NCBI RefSeq assembly: GCF_900103585.1
Contig: NZ_FNHV01000003.1
Location: 398,011 to 462,010, forward strand
Reading direction: 5' to 3'
Length of the DNA stretch: 64,000 bases
Source: Streptomyces sp. cf386
Lineage (GTDB): Bacteria; Actinomycetota; Actinomycetes; Streptomycetales; Streptomycetaceae
Shown: positions 36,328 to 46,400 of the stretch, piece by piece
Position numbering within the stretch: the first letter of the stretch is position 1
Layout of the letters: each line of letters starts with the position of its first letter
Position numbers and translations under genes: made by a program
Notes under the pieces: generated by a model
The model's database searches: none
Told to the model about the DNA's origin: nothing
Seen by the model: the letters and a program-made list of their open reading frames with translations, nothing else

Positions 36328-36726
36328 CTACCAGACGTAGGCGAGGACTTCCCCACCCACGCCCTTCTTGCCGGCCTGCTTGTCGGTGAGGAGCCCGTGC
36401 GACGTGGAGATGATCGCCACGCCGAGGCCGCCCAGCACCTTCGGCAGGTTGGTGGACTTCGCGTACACCCGGAGACCGGGCTTGGAGATCCGCTTGATGC
36501 CCGCGATGGAGCGCTCACGGTTCGGGCCGAACTTCAGCTCGAGGACGAGGTTCTTGCCGACCTCGGCGTCCTCGACCTTCCAGCCCGTGATGAAGCCCTC
36601 CTGCTGGAGGATCTCCGCGATGTGCGACTTGATCTTCGATGCCGGCATCGTCACGGAGTCGTGGTATGCCGAGTTCGCGTTCCGCAGACGCGTAAGCATG
36701 TCTGCGATCGGATCAGTCATGGTCAT
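36328..36726 (-). CDS. rpsH: 30S ribosomal protein S8
   Basis: 132 residues. [21 protein letters not shown] and the C-terminal [18 protein letters not shown] block (here [20 protein letters not shown]) mark S8, a 16S binder and translational regulator of spc operons in some bacteria. ATG 36726 is chosen by family length; a second Met two codons later is possible. Confidence 0.98.
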   Translation of the reverse strand: MTMTDPIADMLTRLRNANSAYHDSVTMPASKIKSHIAEILQQEGFITGWKVEDAEVGKNLVLELKFGPNRERSIAGIKRISKPGLRVYAKSTNLPKVLGGLGVAIISTSHGLLTDKQAGKKGVGGEVLAYVW

Positions 36727-36844
36727 GAATTGGCCTTCGGCCTCTCTCGCCGGGGTTTCCTGGTGCGCCATCCCTCTCCCCGATCCGAGACGGGACGGGT
36801 GCGGCGCGGTGGACCTACGGCGTAGTAAGTCGTACGGGCGACCG

Positions 36845-36893
36845 TCAGGCGCCCAACCCTCCAAGCCTAAGCCATGGAAGGGAGGGCGCCTGA
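36845..36893. terminator. imperfect hairpin between rpsN and rpsH
   Basis: TCAGGCGCCC pairs with GGGCGCCTGA, with further pairing of CCCTCC and GGGAGG across a bulge. It lies in the 214-base gap between rpsN and rpsH and may be an attenuator or the target for S8-type translational control (inference). Confidence 0.45.
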
Positions 36894-36940
36894 CACGCCC
36901 AGTGCTTACCGAGAGCCTCTGGAATCCCTAAAAAGCGGGA

Positions 36941-37126
36941 CTACCAGGAGCTCTTGGTCACGCCCGGCAGCTCGCCACGGTGAGCCATCTCACGAAGGCA
37001 CACGCGGCACAGGCCGAACTTGCGGTACACGGAGTGGGGACGGCCACAACGCTGGCAGCGCGTGTAGCCACGCACGCCGAACTTGGGCTTGCGGGCAGCC
37101 TTCGCGATCAGAGCCTTCTTCGCCAT
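36941..37126 (-). CDS. rpsN: 30S ribosomal protein S14, zinc-binding type
   Basis: 61 residues. [28 protein letters not shown], then [19 protein letters not shown]. Two CxxC pairs identify the zinc-binding short S14 (type Z), as opposed to the longer zinc-free paralogue that many Streptomyces keep elsewhere for zinc starvation. ATG 37126 is chosen by family; the frame continues three codons upstream. Confidence 0.98.
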   Translation of the reverse strand: MAKKALIAKAARKPKFGVRGYTRCQRCGRPHSVYRKFGLCRVCLREMAHRGELPGVTKSSW

Positions 37127-37131
37127 CTCGC

Positions 37132-37689
37132 TCACGCCTCCTTGAAGGGGAAGCCGAGGTGACGAAGGAGGGCACGGCCCTCAGCGTCGTTGGTCGCCGT
37201 GGTGACCACGGTGATGTCCATACCCCGGGTACGGTCGATCTTGTCCTGGTCGATCTCGTGGAACATGACCTGCTCGGTGAGACCGAAGGTGTAGTTGCCA
37301 CGGCCGTCGAACTGCTTGGGGGACAGACCACGGAAGTCGCGGATGCGCGGCAGCGCGAGCGACAGGGTGCGGTCCAGGAACTCCCACATGCGGTCGCCAC
37401 GAAGCGTGACGTGGGCACCGATCGGCTGGCCCTCACGCAGCTTGAACTGCGCGATGGACTTGCGGGCCTTGGTGACGGCCGGCTTCTGACCGGTGATCGT
37501 GGTGAGGTCGCGGATGGCGCCCTCGATCAGCTTGGAGTCGCGGGCGGCGTCGCCCACACCCATGTTGACCACGATCTTGACGAGGCCGGGGATCTGCATG
37601 ACGTTCTCGTACTTGAACTCGTCACGCAGCTTGCCCGCGATCTCCTCGCGGTACTTCGTCTTCAGACGCGGAGTGGTGGTGGTAGCCAT
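37132..37689 (-). CDS. rplE: 50S ribosomal protein L5
   Basis: 185 residues. [47 protein letters not shown] and [11 protein letters not shown] belong to L5, which binds 5S rRNA and contacts the P-site tRNA. The start shares one base with the rplX stop. Confidence 0.99.
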   Translation of the reverse strand: MATTTTPRLKTKYREEIAGKLRDEFKYENVMQIPGLVKIVVNMGVGDAARDSKLIEGAIRDLTTITGQKPAVTKARKSIAQFKLREGQPIGAHVTLRGDRMWEFLDRTLSLALPRIRDFRGLSPKQFDGRGNYTFGLTEQVMFHEIDQDKIDRTRGMDITVVTTATNDAEGRALLRHLGFPFKEA

Positions 37690-38012
37690 CAGATGTCCTC
37701 ACCCGTCCGCTTGGCAACGCGGATCTTGTTGCCTTCGTCGTCGAAGCGGTAACCGACACGCGTGACGACCTTGTTGCCGTCCTTCTCAACGACCAGCTGG
37801 ACGTTGGAGACGTGGATCGGCGCCTCGGTCGTGACGATGCCGCCGGCCTGGGAACCGCGAGCGGTCGGGCCAGCCTTGGTGTGCTTCTTGACCCGGTTGA
37901 CACCCTCGACCAGGACGCGCTCGTCGCGCGGGTAAGCGGCAATGACCTTGCCCTGCTTGCCCTTGTCCTTGCCGGTGATGACCTGGACCAGGTCGCCCTT
38001 CTTGATCTTCAT
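37689..38012 (-). CDS. rplX: 50S ribosomal protein L24
   Basis: 107 residues. The N-terminus [23 protein letters not shown] is the KOW-motif start of L24, an early assembly protein. [12 protein letters not shown] and [19 protein letters not shown] follow. It begins two bases after the rplN stop. Confidence 0.99.
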   Translation of the reverse strand: MKIKKGDLVQVITGKDKGKQGKVIAAYPRDERVLVEGVNRVKKHTKAGPTARGSQAGGIVTTEAPIHVSNVQLVVEKDGNKVVTRVGYRFDDEGNKIRVAKRTGEDI

Positions 38013-38014
38013 GC

Positions 38015-38383
38015 TTACAGCACCTCCGGCGCGAGCGAGATGATCTTCATGAACTTCTTCTCGCGCAGCTCACGGCCGACGGGGCCGAAGATACGGGTGC
38101 CGCGAGGGTCGCCGTCGTTCTTCAGAATGACGGCGGCGTTCTCGTCGAAGCGGATGTACGAGCCGTCCGGACGGCGGCGCTCCTTGACGGTGCGAACGAT
38201 GACCGCCTTGACGACGTCACCCTTCTTCACGTTGCCACCGGGGATCGCGTCCTTGACGGTGGCGACGATGACGTCACCGATGCCCGCGTAGCGGCGACCG
38301 GAGCCACCGAGCACACGGATGCAAAGGATTTCCTTCGCACCAGTGTTGTCGGCGACGCGCAGTCGCGACTCCTGCTGGATCAC
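38015..38383 (-). CDS. rplN: 50S ribosomal protein L14
   Basis: 122 residues. [20 protein letters not shown], the [17 protein letters not shown] segment and [19 protein letters not shown] are L14. It is the first gene of the spc block; the 100 bases upstream hold two hairpins. Confidence 0.99.
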   Translation of the reverse strand: MIQQESRLRVADNTGAKEILCIRVLGGSGRRYAGIGDVIVATVKDAIPGGNVKKGDVVKAVIVRTVKERRRPDGSYIRFDENAAVILKNDGDPRGTRIFGPVGRELREKKFMKIISLAPEVL

Positions 38384-38411
38384 GTCTATCTCCTGTTTGT
38401 CTGCCGGTTCC

Positions 38412-38480
38412 CGGCAGGGGTCCTGTTACGGGACCCCTGCCGAGCCTGGCGGAACTGACCTGCGGGATTACCCCCGCAGG
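38412..38480. terminator. paired hairpins at the S10/spc junction
   Basis: The first stem is 12 bp (38412-38423 with 38431-38442, 7-nt loop). The second is 8 bp (38459-38466 with 38473-38480). Both lie between rpsQ and rplN. They mark a possible partial terminator or RNA-processing site dividing the S10 and spc gene sets. Confidence 0.7.
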
Positions 38481-38483
38481 AAA

Positions 38484-38771
38484 TTACTTGGCCTTCTCGA
38501 GGATCTCGACGATGCGCCACCGCTTCGTGGCGGACAGCGGCCGGGTCTCCGCGAGGAGGACACGGTCGCCGACGCCGGCGGCGTTCTGCTCGTCGTGCGC
38601 CTTGAGCTTGTTGGTACGGCGGATGACCTTGCCGTACAGCGCGTGCTTGACGCGGTCCTCGACGGCGACGACGACGGTCTTGTCCATCTTGTCGCTGACG
38701 ACGAGACCCTCACGGGTCTTGCGGAAGCCGCGGGCCTCTGCAGTCTGCTCAGTCACGTTGCTCTCACTCAT
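38484..38771 (-). CDS. rpsQ: 30S ribosomal protein S17
   Basis: 95 residues. [26 protein letters not shown] and [24 protein letters not shown] identify S17, an OB-fold 16S binder. It is the last gene of the S10 block, and its ATG shares one base with the rpmC stop. Confidence 0.99.
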   Translation of the reverse strand: MSESNVTEQTAEARGFRKTREGLVVSDKMDKTVVVAVEDRVKHALYGKVIRRTNKLKAHDEQNAAGVGDRVLLAETRPLSATKRWRIVEILEKAK

Positions 38772-38995
38772 CAGGCGCTCTCCACCGTCTCGATGCCCAG
38801 CTCGCGCTCACGCATCAGGGTGTAGATCCGCGCGATGTCCTTACGGACGGCCTTGAGCCGACCGTGGTTCTCGAGCTGACCCGTCGCCGCCTGGAAGCGG
38901 AGGTTGAACAGCTCTTCCTTGGCTTCGCGGAGCTTGTTCAGCAGCTCCTCGTCACCCAGTTCGCGCAGCTCGGACGCCTTGGTACCGGCCGACAT
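38771..38995 (-). CDS. rpmC: 50S ribosomal protein L29
   Basis: 74 residues. [44 protein letters not shown] is the two-helix L29 fold near the exit tunnel. ATG 38995 overlaps the rplP stop by one base; GTG 38998 would add one residue. Confidence 0.98.
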   Translation of the reverse strand: MSAGTKASELRELGDEELLNKLREAKEELFNLRFQAATGQLENHGRLKAVRKDIARIYTLMRERELGIETVESA

Positions 38996-39414
38996 CACGC
39001 TTCACCTGCCTCGCGCTTGACGATCCGGCACTTCATCGGCAGCTTGTGGGCCGCACGGGTCAGCGCCTCACGGGCGATCTTCTCGTTGGGGTACGACAGC
39101 TCGAACATCACGCGTCCGGGCTTGACGTTGGCGATCCACCACTCCGGAGAACCCTTACCGGAACCCATGCGGGTCTCGGCAGGCTTCTTGGTGAGGGGAC
39201 GGTCCGGGTAGATGTTGATCCAGACCTTGCCACCACGCTTGATGTGACGCGTCATGGCGATACGAGCGGCCTCGATCTGACGGTTCGTCACGTACGCCGG
39301 GGTCAGCGCCTGGATGCCGTACTCGCCGAACGCAACCTGCGTGCCGCCCTTGGCAGCGCCGCTGCGCTTCGGGTGGTGCTGCTTGCGGTGCTTGACCCTA
39401 CGGGGGATCAGCAT
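38995..39414 (-). CDS. rplP: 50S ribosomal protein L16
   Basis: 139 residues. [45 protein letters not shown] and [21 protein letters not shown] are L16, next to the A-site tRNA elbow. It begins five bases after the rpsC stop. Confidence 0.99.
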   Translation of the reverse strand: MLIPRRVKHRKQHHPKRSGAAKGGTQVAFGEYGIQALTPAYVTNRQIEAARIAMTRHIKRGGKVWINIYPDRPLTKKPAETRMGSGKGSPEWWIANVKPGRVMFELSYPNEKIAREALTRAAHKLPMKCRIVKREAGEA

Positions 39415-39419
39415 GTCGG

Positions 39420-40241
39420 TCAGGCCTCCGTTCCGGTGCTCTCAGCCGGAGCGGCGGGGGCCTCGGCCTTGGGGGCCTCGGCGCCGGCAGCCTGCTGCGG
39501 CTTACGACCGCGCCGCTCGCCACCACGGCCACCACGGGCCGGGCGGTCGGAGCCGCCACCGCGGGCCGGGCGGTTACCCGCACGGGCGGCAGCGTTCTCG
39601 GCGCGGACCTCGGCGATGTTCTTGACGTCGCCCTTGTAGATCCAGACCTTCACACCGATGCGGCCGAAGGTCGTCTTGGCCTCGAAGAAGCCGTAGTCCA
39701 CGTTCGCGCGGAGCGTGTGCAGGGGCACACGGCCCTCGCGGTAGAACTCCGAGCGGGACATCTCGGCGCCACCGAGGCGGCCACCGCACTGGATCTTGAT
39801 GCCCTTGGCGCCGGCCTTCATCGCCGACTGCATGCTCTTACGCATGGCGCGGCGGAAGGAGACGCGGGAGGAGAGCTGCTCGGCAACGGCCTGAGCAACC
39901 AGCTGAGCGTCCGTCTCGGGGTTCTTGACCTCGAGGATGTTCAGCTGGACCTGCTTGCCCGTGAGCTTCTCGAGGTCACCGCGGATGCGGTCGGCCTCGG
40001 CGCCACGGCGGCCGATGACGATGCCCGGACGCGCGGTGTGGATGTCCACGCGGACACGGTCACGGGTGCGCTCGATCTCAACCTTCGAGATGCCGGCGCG
40101 CTCCATGCCGGACGTCATCATCCGACGGATGGCGACGTCTTCCTTGACGTAGTCCTTGTACAGCTTGTCGGCGTACCAACGCGACTTGAAGTCGGTCGTG
40201 ACACCGAGCCGGAACCCATGCGGGTTTACCTTCTGGCCCAT
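39420..40241 (-). CDS. rpsC: 30S ribosomal protein S3
   Basis: 273 residues. [20 protein letters not shown] begins the protein. The KH domain carries [20 protein letters not shown], and [32 protein letters not shown] is the C-terminal domain. A 60-residue Gly/Arg/Ala-rich tail is lineage-specific. The ATG shares one base with the rplV stop (TAATG). Confidence 0.99.
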   Translation of the reverse strand: MGQKVNPHGFRLGVTTDFKSRWYADKLYKDYVKEDVAIRRMMTSGMERAGISKVEIERTRDRVRVDIHTARPGIVIGRRGAEADRIRGDLEKLTGKQVQLNILEVKNPETDAQLVAQAVAEQLSSRVSFRRAMRKSMQSAMKAGAKGIKIQCGGRLGGAEMSRSEFYREGRVPLHTLRANVDYGFFEAKTTFGRIGVKVWIYKGDVKNIAEVRAENAAARAGNRPARGGGSDRPARGGRGGERRGRKPQQAAGAEAPKAEAPAAPAESTGTEA

Positions 40242-40588
40242 TACCGGGTTCCTTCCTTGCTGCTGACGACCACGGTGATGTGGCTGGTCCGCTTGCGGAT
40301 CCGGTAGGCACGGCCCTGGGCACGCGGACGGAACCGCTTCAGGGTCGGACCCTCGTCAACGTACGCCTCGCTGATGAACAGCGAGGAGGCGTCCGGGTGG
40401 TCGTAGTTGTGCGCGGCGTTGGCAATGGCGCTGTCGAGCACCTTGCCGACCGGCTCGGAGGCGGCCTGCGGAGCGAATCGCAGGACCGCCTGGGCCTCCG
40501 TGGCGTCCATGCCACGGATGAGGTCCACCACGCGGCGGGCCTTCATGGGCGTGACGCGGATGTACCGCGCCTGGGCCCTGGCTTCCAT
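40241..40588 (-). CDS. rplV: 50S ribosomal protein L22
   Basis: 115 residues. [24 protein letters not shown] starts the protein; [31 protein letters not shown] is the loop that lines the exit tunnel, where macrolide resistance changes occur. It is 43 bases after rpsS. Confidence 0.99.
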   Translation of the reverse strand: MEARAQARYIRVTPMKARRVVDLIRGMDATEAQAVLRFAPQAASEPVGKVLDSAIANAAHNYDHPDASSLFISEAYVDEGPTLKRFRPRAQGRAYRIRKRTSHITVVVSSKEGTR

Positions 40589-40631
40589 GGTTGTCCCTTC
40601 AGTTACTTACGTGTCTGAATGCGATCCGCTA

Positions 40632-40913
40632 TTAGCGGCGCTTCGACTTCCGGTCGTCCTTGACGTGACCCCGGAAGGTGCGCGTCGGCGAGAACTCGCC
40701 GAGCTTGTGGCCGACCATCGACTCGGTGACGAACACCGGGATGTGGGTCTTGCCGTTGTGCACCGCGAGCGTGTGGCCGAGCATGGCCGGCACGATCATG
40801 GAGCGACGGGACCAGGTCTTGATGACGTTCTTGGTGCCGGCTTCGTTCTGAGCATCCACCTTCTTGGCGAGGTGCTCGTCGACGAAGGGCCCCTTCTTGA
40901 GACTGCGCGGCAT
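40632..40913 (-). CDS. rpsS: 30S ribosomal protein S19
   Basis: 93 residues. [41 protein letters not shown] and [13 protein letters not shown] are S19 motifs, at the 30S head. It begins 12 bases after the rplB stop. Confidence 0.99.
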   Translation of the reverse strand: MPRSLKKGPFVDEHLAKKVDAQNEAGTKNVIKTWSRRSMIVPAMLGHTLAVHNGKTHIPVFVTESMVGHKLGEFSPTRTFRGHVKDDRKSKRR

Positions 40914-40925
40914 CTAAACCCGCTC

Positions 40926-41762
40926 CTAGCGCTTCTTGTTCGTCTTGCGGCGGCGGACGATGTACTTGTTCGAAGCCTTCTTCGGCGAACGAGTACGACC
41001 CTCCTTCTGACCCCACGGGGAGACCGGGTGGCGACCACCGGAGGTCTTGCCCTCACCACCACCGTGCGGGTGGTCAACCGGGTTCATCGCCACACCGCGA
41101 ACGGTCGGGCGGACGCCCAGCCAGCGCTTACGACCGGCCTTGCCCCAGTTGATGTTGCTCTGCTCGGCGTTGCCGACCTCGCCGACCGTGGCGCGGCAGC
41201 GCTGGTCGACCAGGCGGATCTCACCGGAGGGCATGCGGAGGTGGGCCATGGTGCCCTCCTTCGCGAGCAGCTGCACCGAGGCACCGGCGGAGCGGGCGAA
41301 CTTGGCGCCGCCACCGGGACGGATCTCGATCGCGTGGATCGTGGTACCGACCGGGATGTTGCGGAGCGCCAGGTTGTTGCCCGGCTTGATGTCGGCCCCG
41401 GGACCGTTCTCGACGCGGTCACCCTGCTGCAGGTTGCGCGGGGCGAGGATGTAGCGCTTCTCGCCGTCGGCGTAGTGCAGCAGCGCGATGCGCGCGGTGC
41501 GGTTGGGGTCGTACTCGATGTGCGCGACCTTCGCCGGCACGCCGTCCTTGTCGTGACGACGGAAGTCGATCACTCGGTAGGCGCGCTTGTGTCCGCCACC
41601 CTGGTGGCGAACGGTCACACGACCGGCGTTGTTACGGCCGCCCTTGCTGTGCAGCGGGCGGACCAGCGACTTCTCCGGCGTGGACCGCGTGACCTCGACG
41701 AAGTCGGCGACGCTGGAACCACGACGGCCCGGCGTAGTCGGCTTGTACTTGCGGATTCCCAT
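40926..41762 (-). CDS. rplB: 50S ribosomal protein L2
   Basis: 278 residues. [19 protein letters not shown] opens the protein; the C-terminal [20 protein letters not shown] holds the conserved His near the peptidyl-transferase centre, and GRHPVSPWG follows. It starts 40 bases after rplW. Confidence 0.99.
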   Translation of the reverse strand: MGIRKYKPTTPGRRGSSVADFVEVTRSTPEKSLVRPLHSKGGRNNAGRVTVRHQGGGHKRAYRVIDFRRHDKDGVPAKVAHIEYDPNRTARIALLHYADGEKRYILAPRNLQQGDRVENGPGADIKPGNNLALRNIPVGTTIHAIEIRPGGGAKFARSAGASVQLLAKEGTMAHLRMPSGEIRLVDQRCRATVGEVGNAEQSNINWGKAGRKRWLGVRPTVRGVAMNPVDHPHGGGEGKTSGGRHPVSPWGQKEGRTRSPKKASNKYIVRRRKTNKKR

Positions 41763-41802
41763 TTCTCAGTCCTCGTCCGATATCGGACGATCCGGACCGC
41801 CC

Positions 41803-42222
41803 TTAGGCGGTCGGACCGCCGAAGATGTCGATACGGTCGCCCTCGGCGAGGGTCACGATCGCGCGCTTGGTCGCCGCACGCTGGCCGAAGCCGGTGCGGG
41901 TCCGCTTGCGCTTGCCCTGGCGGTTGATCGTGTTGACCCCGGTGACCTTGACCGAGAAGACCGCCTGGACGGCCTGCTTGATCTGGGTCTTGTTGGCGTT
42001 CGGGTCGACGATGAACGTGTACTTGTTCTCGTCCAGGAGCGCGTAGCTCTTCTCCGACACGACCGGCTTCAGCAGCACGTCACGGGGGTCCGTGTACGCC
42101 TTGCTGGCCGGGGTGACGACGGTGTTCTTGCCCTCGGCGGCGTGGCGACGCGCCTTGGCGACGCGCGCGGCCTTGGCGGCCTTCGCAGCCTTGGAGGCAA
42201 TGCTCGGGTGACGCGTAGCCAT
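41803..42222 (-). CDS. rplW: 50S ribosomal protein L23
   Basis: 139 residues, about 40 longer than E. coli L23. The L23 core starts near [19 protein letters not shown] and ends [13 protein letters not shown]. It is preceded by an Ala/Lys/Arg-rich extension ([19 protein letters not shown]) near the exit tunnel docking site for SRP and trigger factor. The start shares one base with the rplD stop. Confidence 0.98.
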   Translation of the reverse strand: MATRHPSIASKAAKAAKAARVAKARRHAAEGKNTVVTPASKAYTDPRDVLLKPVVSEKSYALLDENKYTFIVDPNANKTQIKQAVQAVFSVKVTGVNTINRQGKRKRTRTGFGQRAATKRAIVTLAEGDRIDIFGGPTA

Positions 42223-42878
42223 CAGGCCTCGCTCCCTTCGGTGTCAGCGGCCTTGGGGCCAGACACGAAGGACTCGAACGCGGACTGGGTGAAGACCACG
42301 TCGTCCGAGACGAGAACGTCGTACGTGTTCAGCTGGCCCGGCTCCAGGATGTGGACCTGGGGCAGGTTGCGGGCGGACAGCCACGCGGCCTCGTCGGCGC
42401 GCTCGACGACCAGGAGCAGGTTCTTGCGCTCCGAGATCTTGCCGAACAGCGACTTGGCGGCCTTCGTGGACGGGTTGTCGCCCTCGATGACGCCGGAGAC
42501 GACGTGGATGCGGTTGTTGCGGGCCCGGTCGGTGAGGGCGTGGCGCAGGGCCGCGGCCTTCATCTTCTTCGGGGTCCGCTGCGAGTAGTCACGCGGCACG
42601 GGACCGTGCACGACGCCACCACCGGCGAACTGCGGAGCGCGGGTCGAACCCTGACGGGCGCGGCCGGTGCCCTTCTGGCGGTAAGGCTTCTTGCCACCAC
42701 CACGGACTTCGCCGCGGGTCTTGGTCTTGTGCGTGCCCTGACGGGCCGCGGCCAGCTGCGCGACGACGACCTGGTGAAGCAGCGGAACGCTGATCTTCTC
42801 GACGTCGAAGATCTCCGCGGGGAGCTCGACCGTCCCGGTCTTGTCGCCTGCCGGCGAAAGGATGTCAACAGTGCTCAT
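42222..42878 (-). CDS. rplD: 50S ribosomal protein L4
   Basis: 218 residues. [41 protein letters not shown] (the extended loop lining the tunnel) and [17 protein letters not shown] near the end mark L4. In some bacteria L4 represses its own operon by binding the S10 leader; the long leader here would permit this (inference). It starts eight bases after rplC. Confidence 0.99.
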   Translation of the reverse strand: MSTVDILSPAGDKTGTVELPAEIFDVEKISVPLLHQVVVAQLAAARQGTHKTKTRGEVRGGGKKPYRQKGTGRARQGSTRAPQFAGGGVVHGPVPRDYSQRTPKKMKAAALRHALTDRARNNRIHVVSGVIEGDNPSTKAAKSLFGKISERKNLLLVVERADEAAWLSARNLPQVHILEPGQLNTYDVLVSDDVVFTQSAFESFVSGPKAADTEGSEA

Positions 42879-42886
42879 CGGTTACC

Positions 42887-43531
42887 TCAGGCCCCCTTGG
42901 CCGCGGTGCGGACCAGGACGAGGCCGCCGTTCGGACCGGGAACCGCGCCCTTGATGAGCAGCAGACCCTTCTCCGCGTCAACGGCGTGGACGGTCAGGTT
43001 CTGGGTGGTGACCCGCTCGTTGCCCATGCGACCCGCCATGCGGAGGCCCTTGAACACACGGCCCGGGGTGGCGCAGCCACCGATGGAACCGGGAGAGCGG
43101 TGCTTGCGCTGGGTGCCGTGTCCGGCGCCGAGGCCCTTGAAGTTGTGACGCTTCATGACACCGGCGAAGCCCTTGCCCTTGCTCTTGCCGGTCACGTCGA
43201 CCTTGATGCCGGCCTCGAACACCTCGGCGGTGATCTCCTGGCCGAGGGTGTACTCGCTGGCGTCAGCGGTACGGATCTCGACGAGGTGGCGGCGGGGAGT
43301 GACGTCGGCCTTGGCGAAGTGGCCCTTGAGGGGCTTGTTCACCTTGCGCGGGTCGATCTCGCCGAACGCGATCTGGACGGACTCGTAGCCGTCGGCGTCG
43401 TTCGTGCGGACCTGGGTGACGACGTTGGGGCCGGCCTTGACGACGGTGACCGGAACAACACGGTTGTTCGCGTCCCACACCTGCGTCATGCCGAGCTTCT
43501 CGCCCAGGATGCCCTTGATCTGCTTAGCCAT
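42887..43531 (-). CDS. rplC: 50S ribosomal protein L3
   Basis: 214 residues. [59 protein letters not shown] and [22 protein letters not shown] are L3 landmarks, with the W-finger region near the peptidyl-transferase centre. It lies 17 bases after rpsJ in the S10 operon. Confidence 0.99.
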   Translation of the reverse strand: MAKQIKGILGEKLGMTQVWDANNRVVPVTVVKAGPNVVTQVRTNDADGYESVQIAFGEIDPRKVNKPLKGHFAKADVTPRRHLVEIRTADASEYTLGQEITAEVFEAGIKVDVTGKSKGKGFAGVMKRHNFKGLGAGHGTQRKHRSPGSIGGCATPGRVFKGLRMAGRMGNERVTTQNLTVHAVDAEKGLLLIKGAVPGPNGGLVLVRTAAKGA

Positions 43532-43548
43532 TCTCAGATCACCGGCCT

Positions 43549-43857
43549 TCAGAGCTTGATCTCGATGTCGACACCGGCCGGGAGGTCGAGTCGCATCAGA
43601 GAGTCAACGGTCTTGGGCGTCGGGTCGAGGATGTCGATCAGGCGCTTGTGCGTGCGCATCTCGAAGTGCTCGCGCGAGTCCTTGTACTTGTGCGGCGACT
43701 TGATGACGCAGTACACGTTCTTCTCAGTGGGCAGCGGCACCGGGCCCGCGACCGACGCACCAGTGCGGGTCACCGTCTCGACGATCTTCTTCGCCGAGGA
43801 GTCGATGACCTCGTGGTCGTAGGCCTTGAGCCGGATGCGGATCTTCTGTCCCGCCAT
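43549..43857 (-). CDS. rpsJ: 30S ribosomal protein S10
   Basis: 102 residues. [41 protein letters not shown] and [20 protein letters not shown] are S10, also the NusE antitermination partner. ATG 43857 gives the canonical N-terminus. It is the first gene of the long S10 block. Confidence 0.99.
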   Translation of the reverse strand: MAGQKIRIRLKAYDHEVIDSSAKKIVETVTRTGASVAGPVPLPTEKNVYCVIKSPHKYKDSREHFEMRTHKRLIDILDPTPKTVDSLMRLDLPAGVDIEIKL

Positions 43858-44245
43858 GGCTACTCCGTAGTCCTGTCTCTTCTTACGCTCTGGAACCCGG
43901 TGTTCCCGTGCCCGCCCCTCCGACCCACGCGGTCGGGCGTGTCGCGCCCCCGCTGACACAGATGCCCCTTGTTCGAGCATCCCTTGTCTGGGAACACGGC
44001 CCTTCCGGAACCGCAAGCCGGGGGCGGAAGGCCCACCGGGTGCCTGGCCGGTGCTGCACTGACACTTCCCGAAAGATTCCCGTACGTCCGCCCCAGCGCT
44101 GCCTTACGGCAGTTAGGGCGACGAGTACTGTGGGACTCGCTTTCGGTCCTCCCGGCGGGAGGCGCGCAGCATCAACACTCGACCGAGCAACCCCGCTAGT
44201 CTGCCATACGGGGCAGGGGGCTGGCCAATCGAGCCGGAGAGAATA
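43858..44245 (-). promoter_or_regulatory. S10 operon leader region
   Basis: About 380 bases of untranslated leader between the promoter at 44240-44267 and rpsJ. No gene is seen. A CCTCCCGGCGGGAGG palindrome lies near 44147-44162. The length and position fit a regulated ribosomal leader, but no L4-binding structure was identified. Confidence 0.5.
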
Positions 44246-44267
44246 CCCCGAGGGTGACGCAGGTCAA
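44240..44267 (-). promoter_or_regulatory. S10 operon promoter
   Basis: On the minus strand, -35 TTGACC (44267-44262), 16-base spacer, -10 TATTCT (44245-44240). The -35 overlaps the end of pqqE, so the ribosomal promoter sits directly at the accessory/core boundary. Confidence 0.65.
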
Positions 44268-45397
44268 ACCCGGGCGTGCGCGCCCTCGAACCGACCGGGC
44301 ACCCGACGCGTGATCTGAGCCTTTCCATCCGTGTTGTCCTCGGCGCCGTCCTCGGCCAGCGCCCGGATCACTCCGTGGTCCGGGGACAGCCGGCACGCCG
44401 GGTCCGTGCGGGCGGCGTCCCCGGTGAGGGCGTAGGCCTGGCAGCGGCAGCCGCCGAAGTCCTCGTCGCGTCGGGCACAGCTGCGGCAGGGGTCGGGCAT
44501 CCAGTCGGTGCCGCGGTAGCGGGTGAACGCCTTCGAGTGGTCCCAGATCCACTTCAGCGGACGGTCCCGGACGTTCGGGGCGTCCAGGTCCGGCAGCGAG
44601 GCCGCGGCCGGGCAGGGCAGGACGGTGCCGTCCGGGGTGACGGTGAGGGAGACCGCGCCCCAGCCGCCCATGCAGGGCTTGGCGACACCGTCGAAGTAGT
44701 CGGGGACGACCCAGACCAGCTCGGGTCCCGCGGTGAGCCTCTCCCGCCACCGCCGCACGGCGTCCCGCGCCCCGGCGAGCTGCGCGCGCGTCGGCAGCAG
44801 GGCGGCGCGGTTGAGCAGGCCCCAGCCGTAGAACTGCGCGTTCGCCAGCTCGATGCGGTCCACGCCCCAGGAGACGCCCAGCTCGACGACGGCGTCGAGG
44901 GCGTCGAGGTTCTCGCGGTGCAGGACGACGTTGAGGCCGAGGGGGAGGCCGGCGGCGCGTACGAGTGCGGCGGCCCGTTCCTTCTCGGTGAAGGACCTGC
45001 GTCCGGCGATGCGGTCGGAGGCGCGCGGGTCGGCGTGCTGGACGGACAGCTGGACGCTCTTCAGGCCCGCGGCGGCGAGCGCGGCGAGGCGGGACTCGTC
45101 CAGGCCCACGCCGCTGGTGACGAGCTGGGTGTAGATGCCGGCGGACTCGGCCGCGGTGACGATCTGCTCCAGGTCCCGGCGCAGCAGCGGCTCGCCGCCC
45201 GAGAGATGCGTCTGGACGACGCCGAGAGCACCCGCCTGGCCCATCACGTCCGTCCACTGCTCGGCGGTCAGCTCGCGGGAACGGCGCGTCAGTTCAAGGG
45301 GGTTGGAGCAGTACCCGCAGTGCAGCGGGCAGGCGTGGGTGAGCTCGGCCAGCAGGGCCCAGGGACGGGCGGGTGACGGCGGGTCGGCGGAGGTCAT
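44264..45397 (-). CDS. pqqE: PqqA peptide cyclase (radical SAM)
   Basis: 377 residues. The radical-SAM cluster motif CPLHCGYC is at Cys23, Cys27 and Cys30 near the N-terminus, followed by HLSGGEPLLR. A C-terminal SPASM-type domain has further cysteines (KPCMGGWG, RSCARRDEDFGGCRCQ). PqqE makes the first carbon-carbon bond between Glu and Tyr of the PqqA precursor, starting PQQ synthesis. It is the last gene of pqqBCDE; ATG 45397 overlaps the pqqD stop (ATGA). Confidence 0.93.
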   Translation of the reverse strand: MTSADPPSPARPWALLAELTHACPLHCGYCSNPLELTRRSRELTAEQWTDVMGQAGALGVVQTHLSGGEPLLRRDLEQIVTAAESAGIYTQLVTSGVGLDESRLAALAAAGLKSVQLSVQHADPRASDRIAGRRSFTEKERAAALVRAAGLPLGLNVVLHRENLDALDAVVELGVSWGVDRIELANAQFYGWGLLNRAALLPTRAQLAGARDAVRRWRERLTAGPELVWVVPDYFDGVAKPCMGGWGAVSLTVTPDGTVLPCPAAASLPDLDAPNVRDRPLKWIWDHSKAFTRYRGTDWMPDPCRSCARRDEDFGGCRCQAYALTGDAARTDPACRLSPDHGVIRALAEDGAEDNTDGKAQITRRVPGRFEGAHARV

Positions 45398-45666
45398 CGG
45401 AGCCAGCCCTCCTTGCGCAGCCGTTCGAGGAACGGGGGGACGTCGTCGGCCACCGGCGCGCCGGGGAAGCGTTCGGCCAGTTCATCGACGATGGCGCGCA
45501 CGCTGCGGCTGCCGTCGCACAGGCCGACGACCGCTTCGGCCGAGCCCGTGAGGACGCCGACGCGTTCCGGGAGGAGCAGCAGGTCGGCGTCGCGTACGGG
45601 GTCGTGGCGCCGCACGATGGCGGGGGCCAGGGCGGGCCGCCAGTCGGTTCCGGGCGACGTCGTCAC
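45394..45666 (-). CDS. pqqD: PqqA-binding chaperone PqqD
   Basis: 90 residues. RPALAPAIVRRHDPVRDADLLLLPERV, then LNGSA-type residues (here LTGSAEAVVGLCDG) and VDELAERFPG are PqqD motifs of the RiPP recognition element fold, which presents the PqqA peptide to PqqE. GTG 45666 overlaps the pqqC stop (GTGA), which fixes the start. Its presence implies a peptide precursor must exist in the genome. Confidence 0.92.
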   Translation of the reverse strand: MTTSPGTDWRPALAPAIVRRHDPVRDADLLLLPERVGVLTGSAEAVVGLCDGSRSVRAIVDELAERFPGAPVADDVPPFLERLRKEGWLR

Positions 45667-46400
45667 TGCTGCTCCCGGGAGCCCGCCCGGTCCACGGCGT
45701 CCAGCAGAGACCACAGGACGTCGCACTTGAAGCGCAGCGCGGCCACGGCGCCCTCCTGCTCGTCCCGGTCGCGGGCCCAGGTCAGCACCAGGTCGAGGGC
45801 CTCGCGGCTGTCGCGGCGGCCCTGGGAGACACGGGTGCGGAAGTAGGCGAGGCCCTCAGGTTCGATCCACGGGTAGTGGCGCTCGAAGGCGGCTGTGCGG
45901 GTGCGCATCAGGTCCGGCGCGGAGAGTTCGGTCAGGGAGGCGGCGACGGCTTCGAGGGGCGGGCGCAGCCGGCAGAAGTTGACGTATCCGTCGACCGCGA
46001 GCCGTACGCCCGGCAGCACCGAGTCGGCGCGCAGCAGCGTCTCGCGGTCCACGCCGGCCGCCTCGCCGAGCCGCAGCCAGCGCTCGATGCCGCCCTCGCC
46101 CGTCTGCGCCCCGTCGTGGTCCTGGATGCGGCGCAGCCACATCCGGCGCAGCTCGGAGGTGGGCAGTTTGGCGGTGATCAGGGCGTCCTTGACGGGGATG
46201 TGGCGCTGGTAGTGGAAGCGGTTGACGATCCAGCGGCGCAGTTCCTCGGGGCTGAGGTCGCCGCTGTGCATCCGTATGTTGAAGGGGTGGCGGTGGTGGT
46301 AGCGCTCCTCCCCCACCGCACGCAGTCGTGCCTCGAACTCCGCGGGGCTCCAGGGCTCCGCGAGCGGGGCGGGGGGCGTGTGCGCAGCTGCCGTGTTCAT
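45663..46400 (-). CDS. pqqC: pyrroloquinoline-quinone synthase PqqC
   Basis: 245 residues. A cofactor-free oxidase for the last step (ring closure and eight-electron oxidation). RYHHRHPFNIRMHSGDLS, RRWIVNRFHYQRHIPVKDALI, RIQDHDG and HYPWIEPEGLAYFRTR are the active-site segments with the conserved His, Tyr and Arg residues. ATG 46400 overlaps the pqqB stop (ATGA). Confidence 0.95.
   Translation of the reverse strand: MNTAAAHTPPAPLAEPWSPAEFEARLRAVGEERYHHRHPFNIRMHSGDLSPEELRRWIVNRFHYQRHIPVKDALITAKLPTSELRRMWLRRIQDHDGAQTGEGGIERWLRLGEAAGVDRETLLRADSVLPGVRLAVDGYVNFCRLRPPLEAVAASLTELSAPDLMRTRTAAFERHYPWIEPEGLAYFRTRVSQGRRDSREALDLVLTWARDRDEQEGAVAALRFKCDVLWSLLDAVDRAGSREQQ

Noticed and set aside
44147..44162. 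Palindrome in the S10 leader as an L4-binding site
   Set aside because: Too short and unlike the known hairpin set; kept only as part of the leader description.
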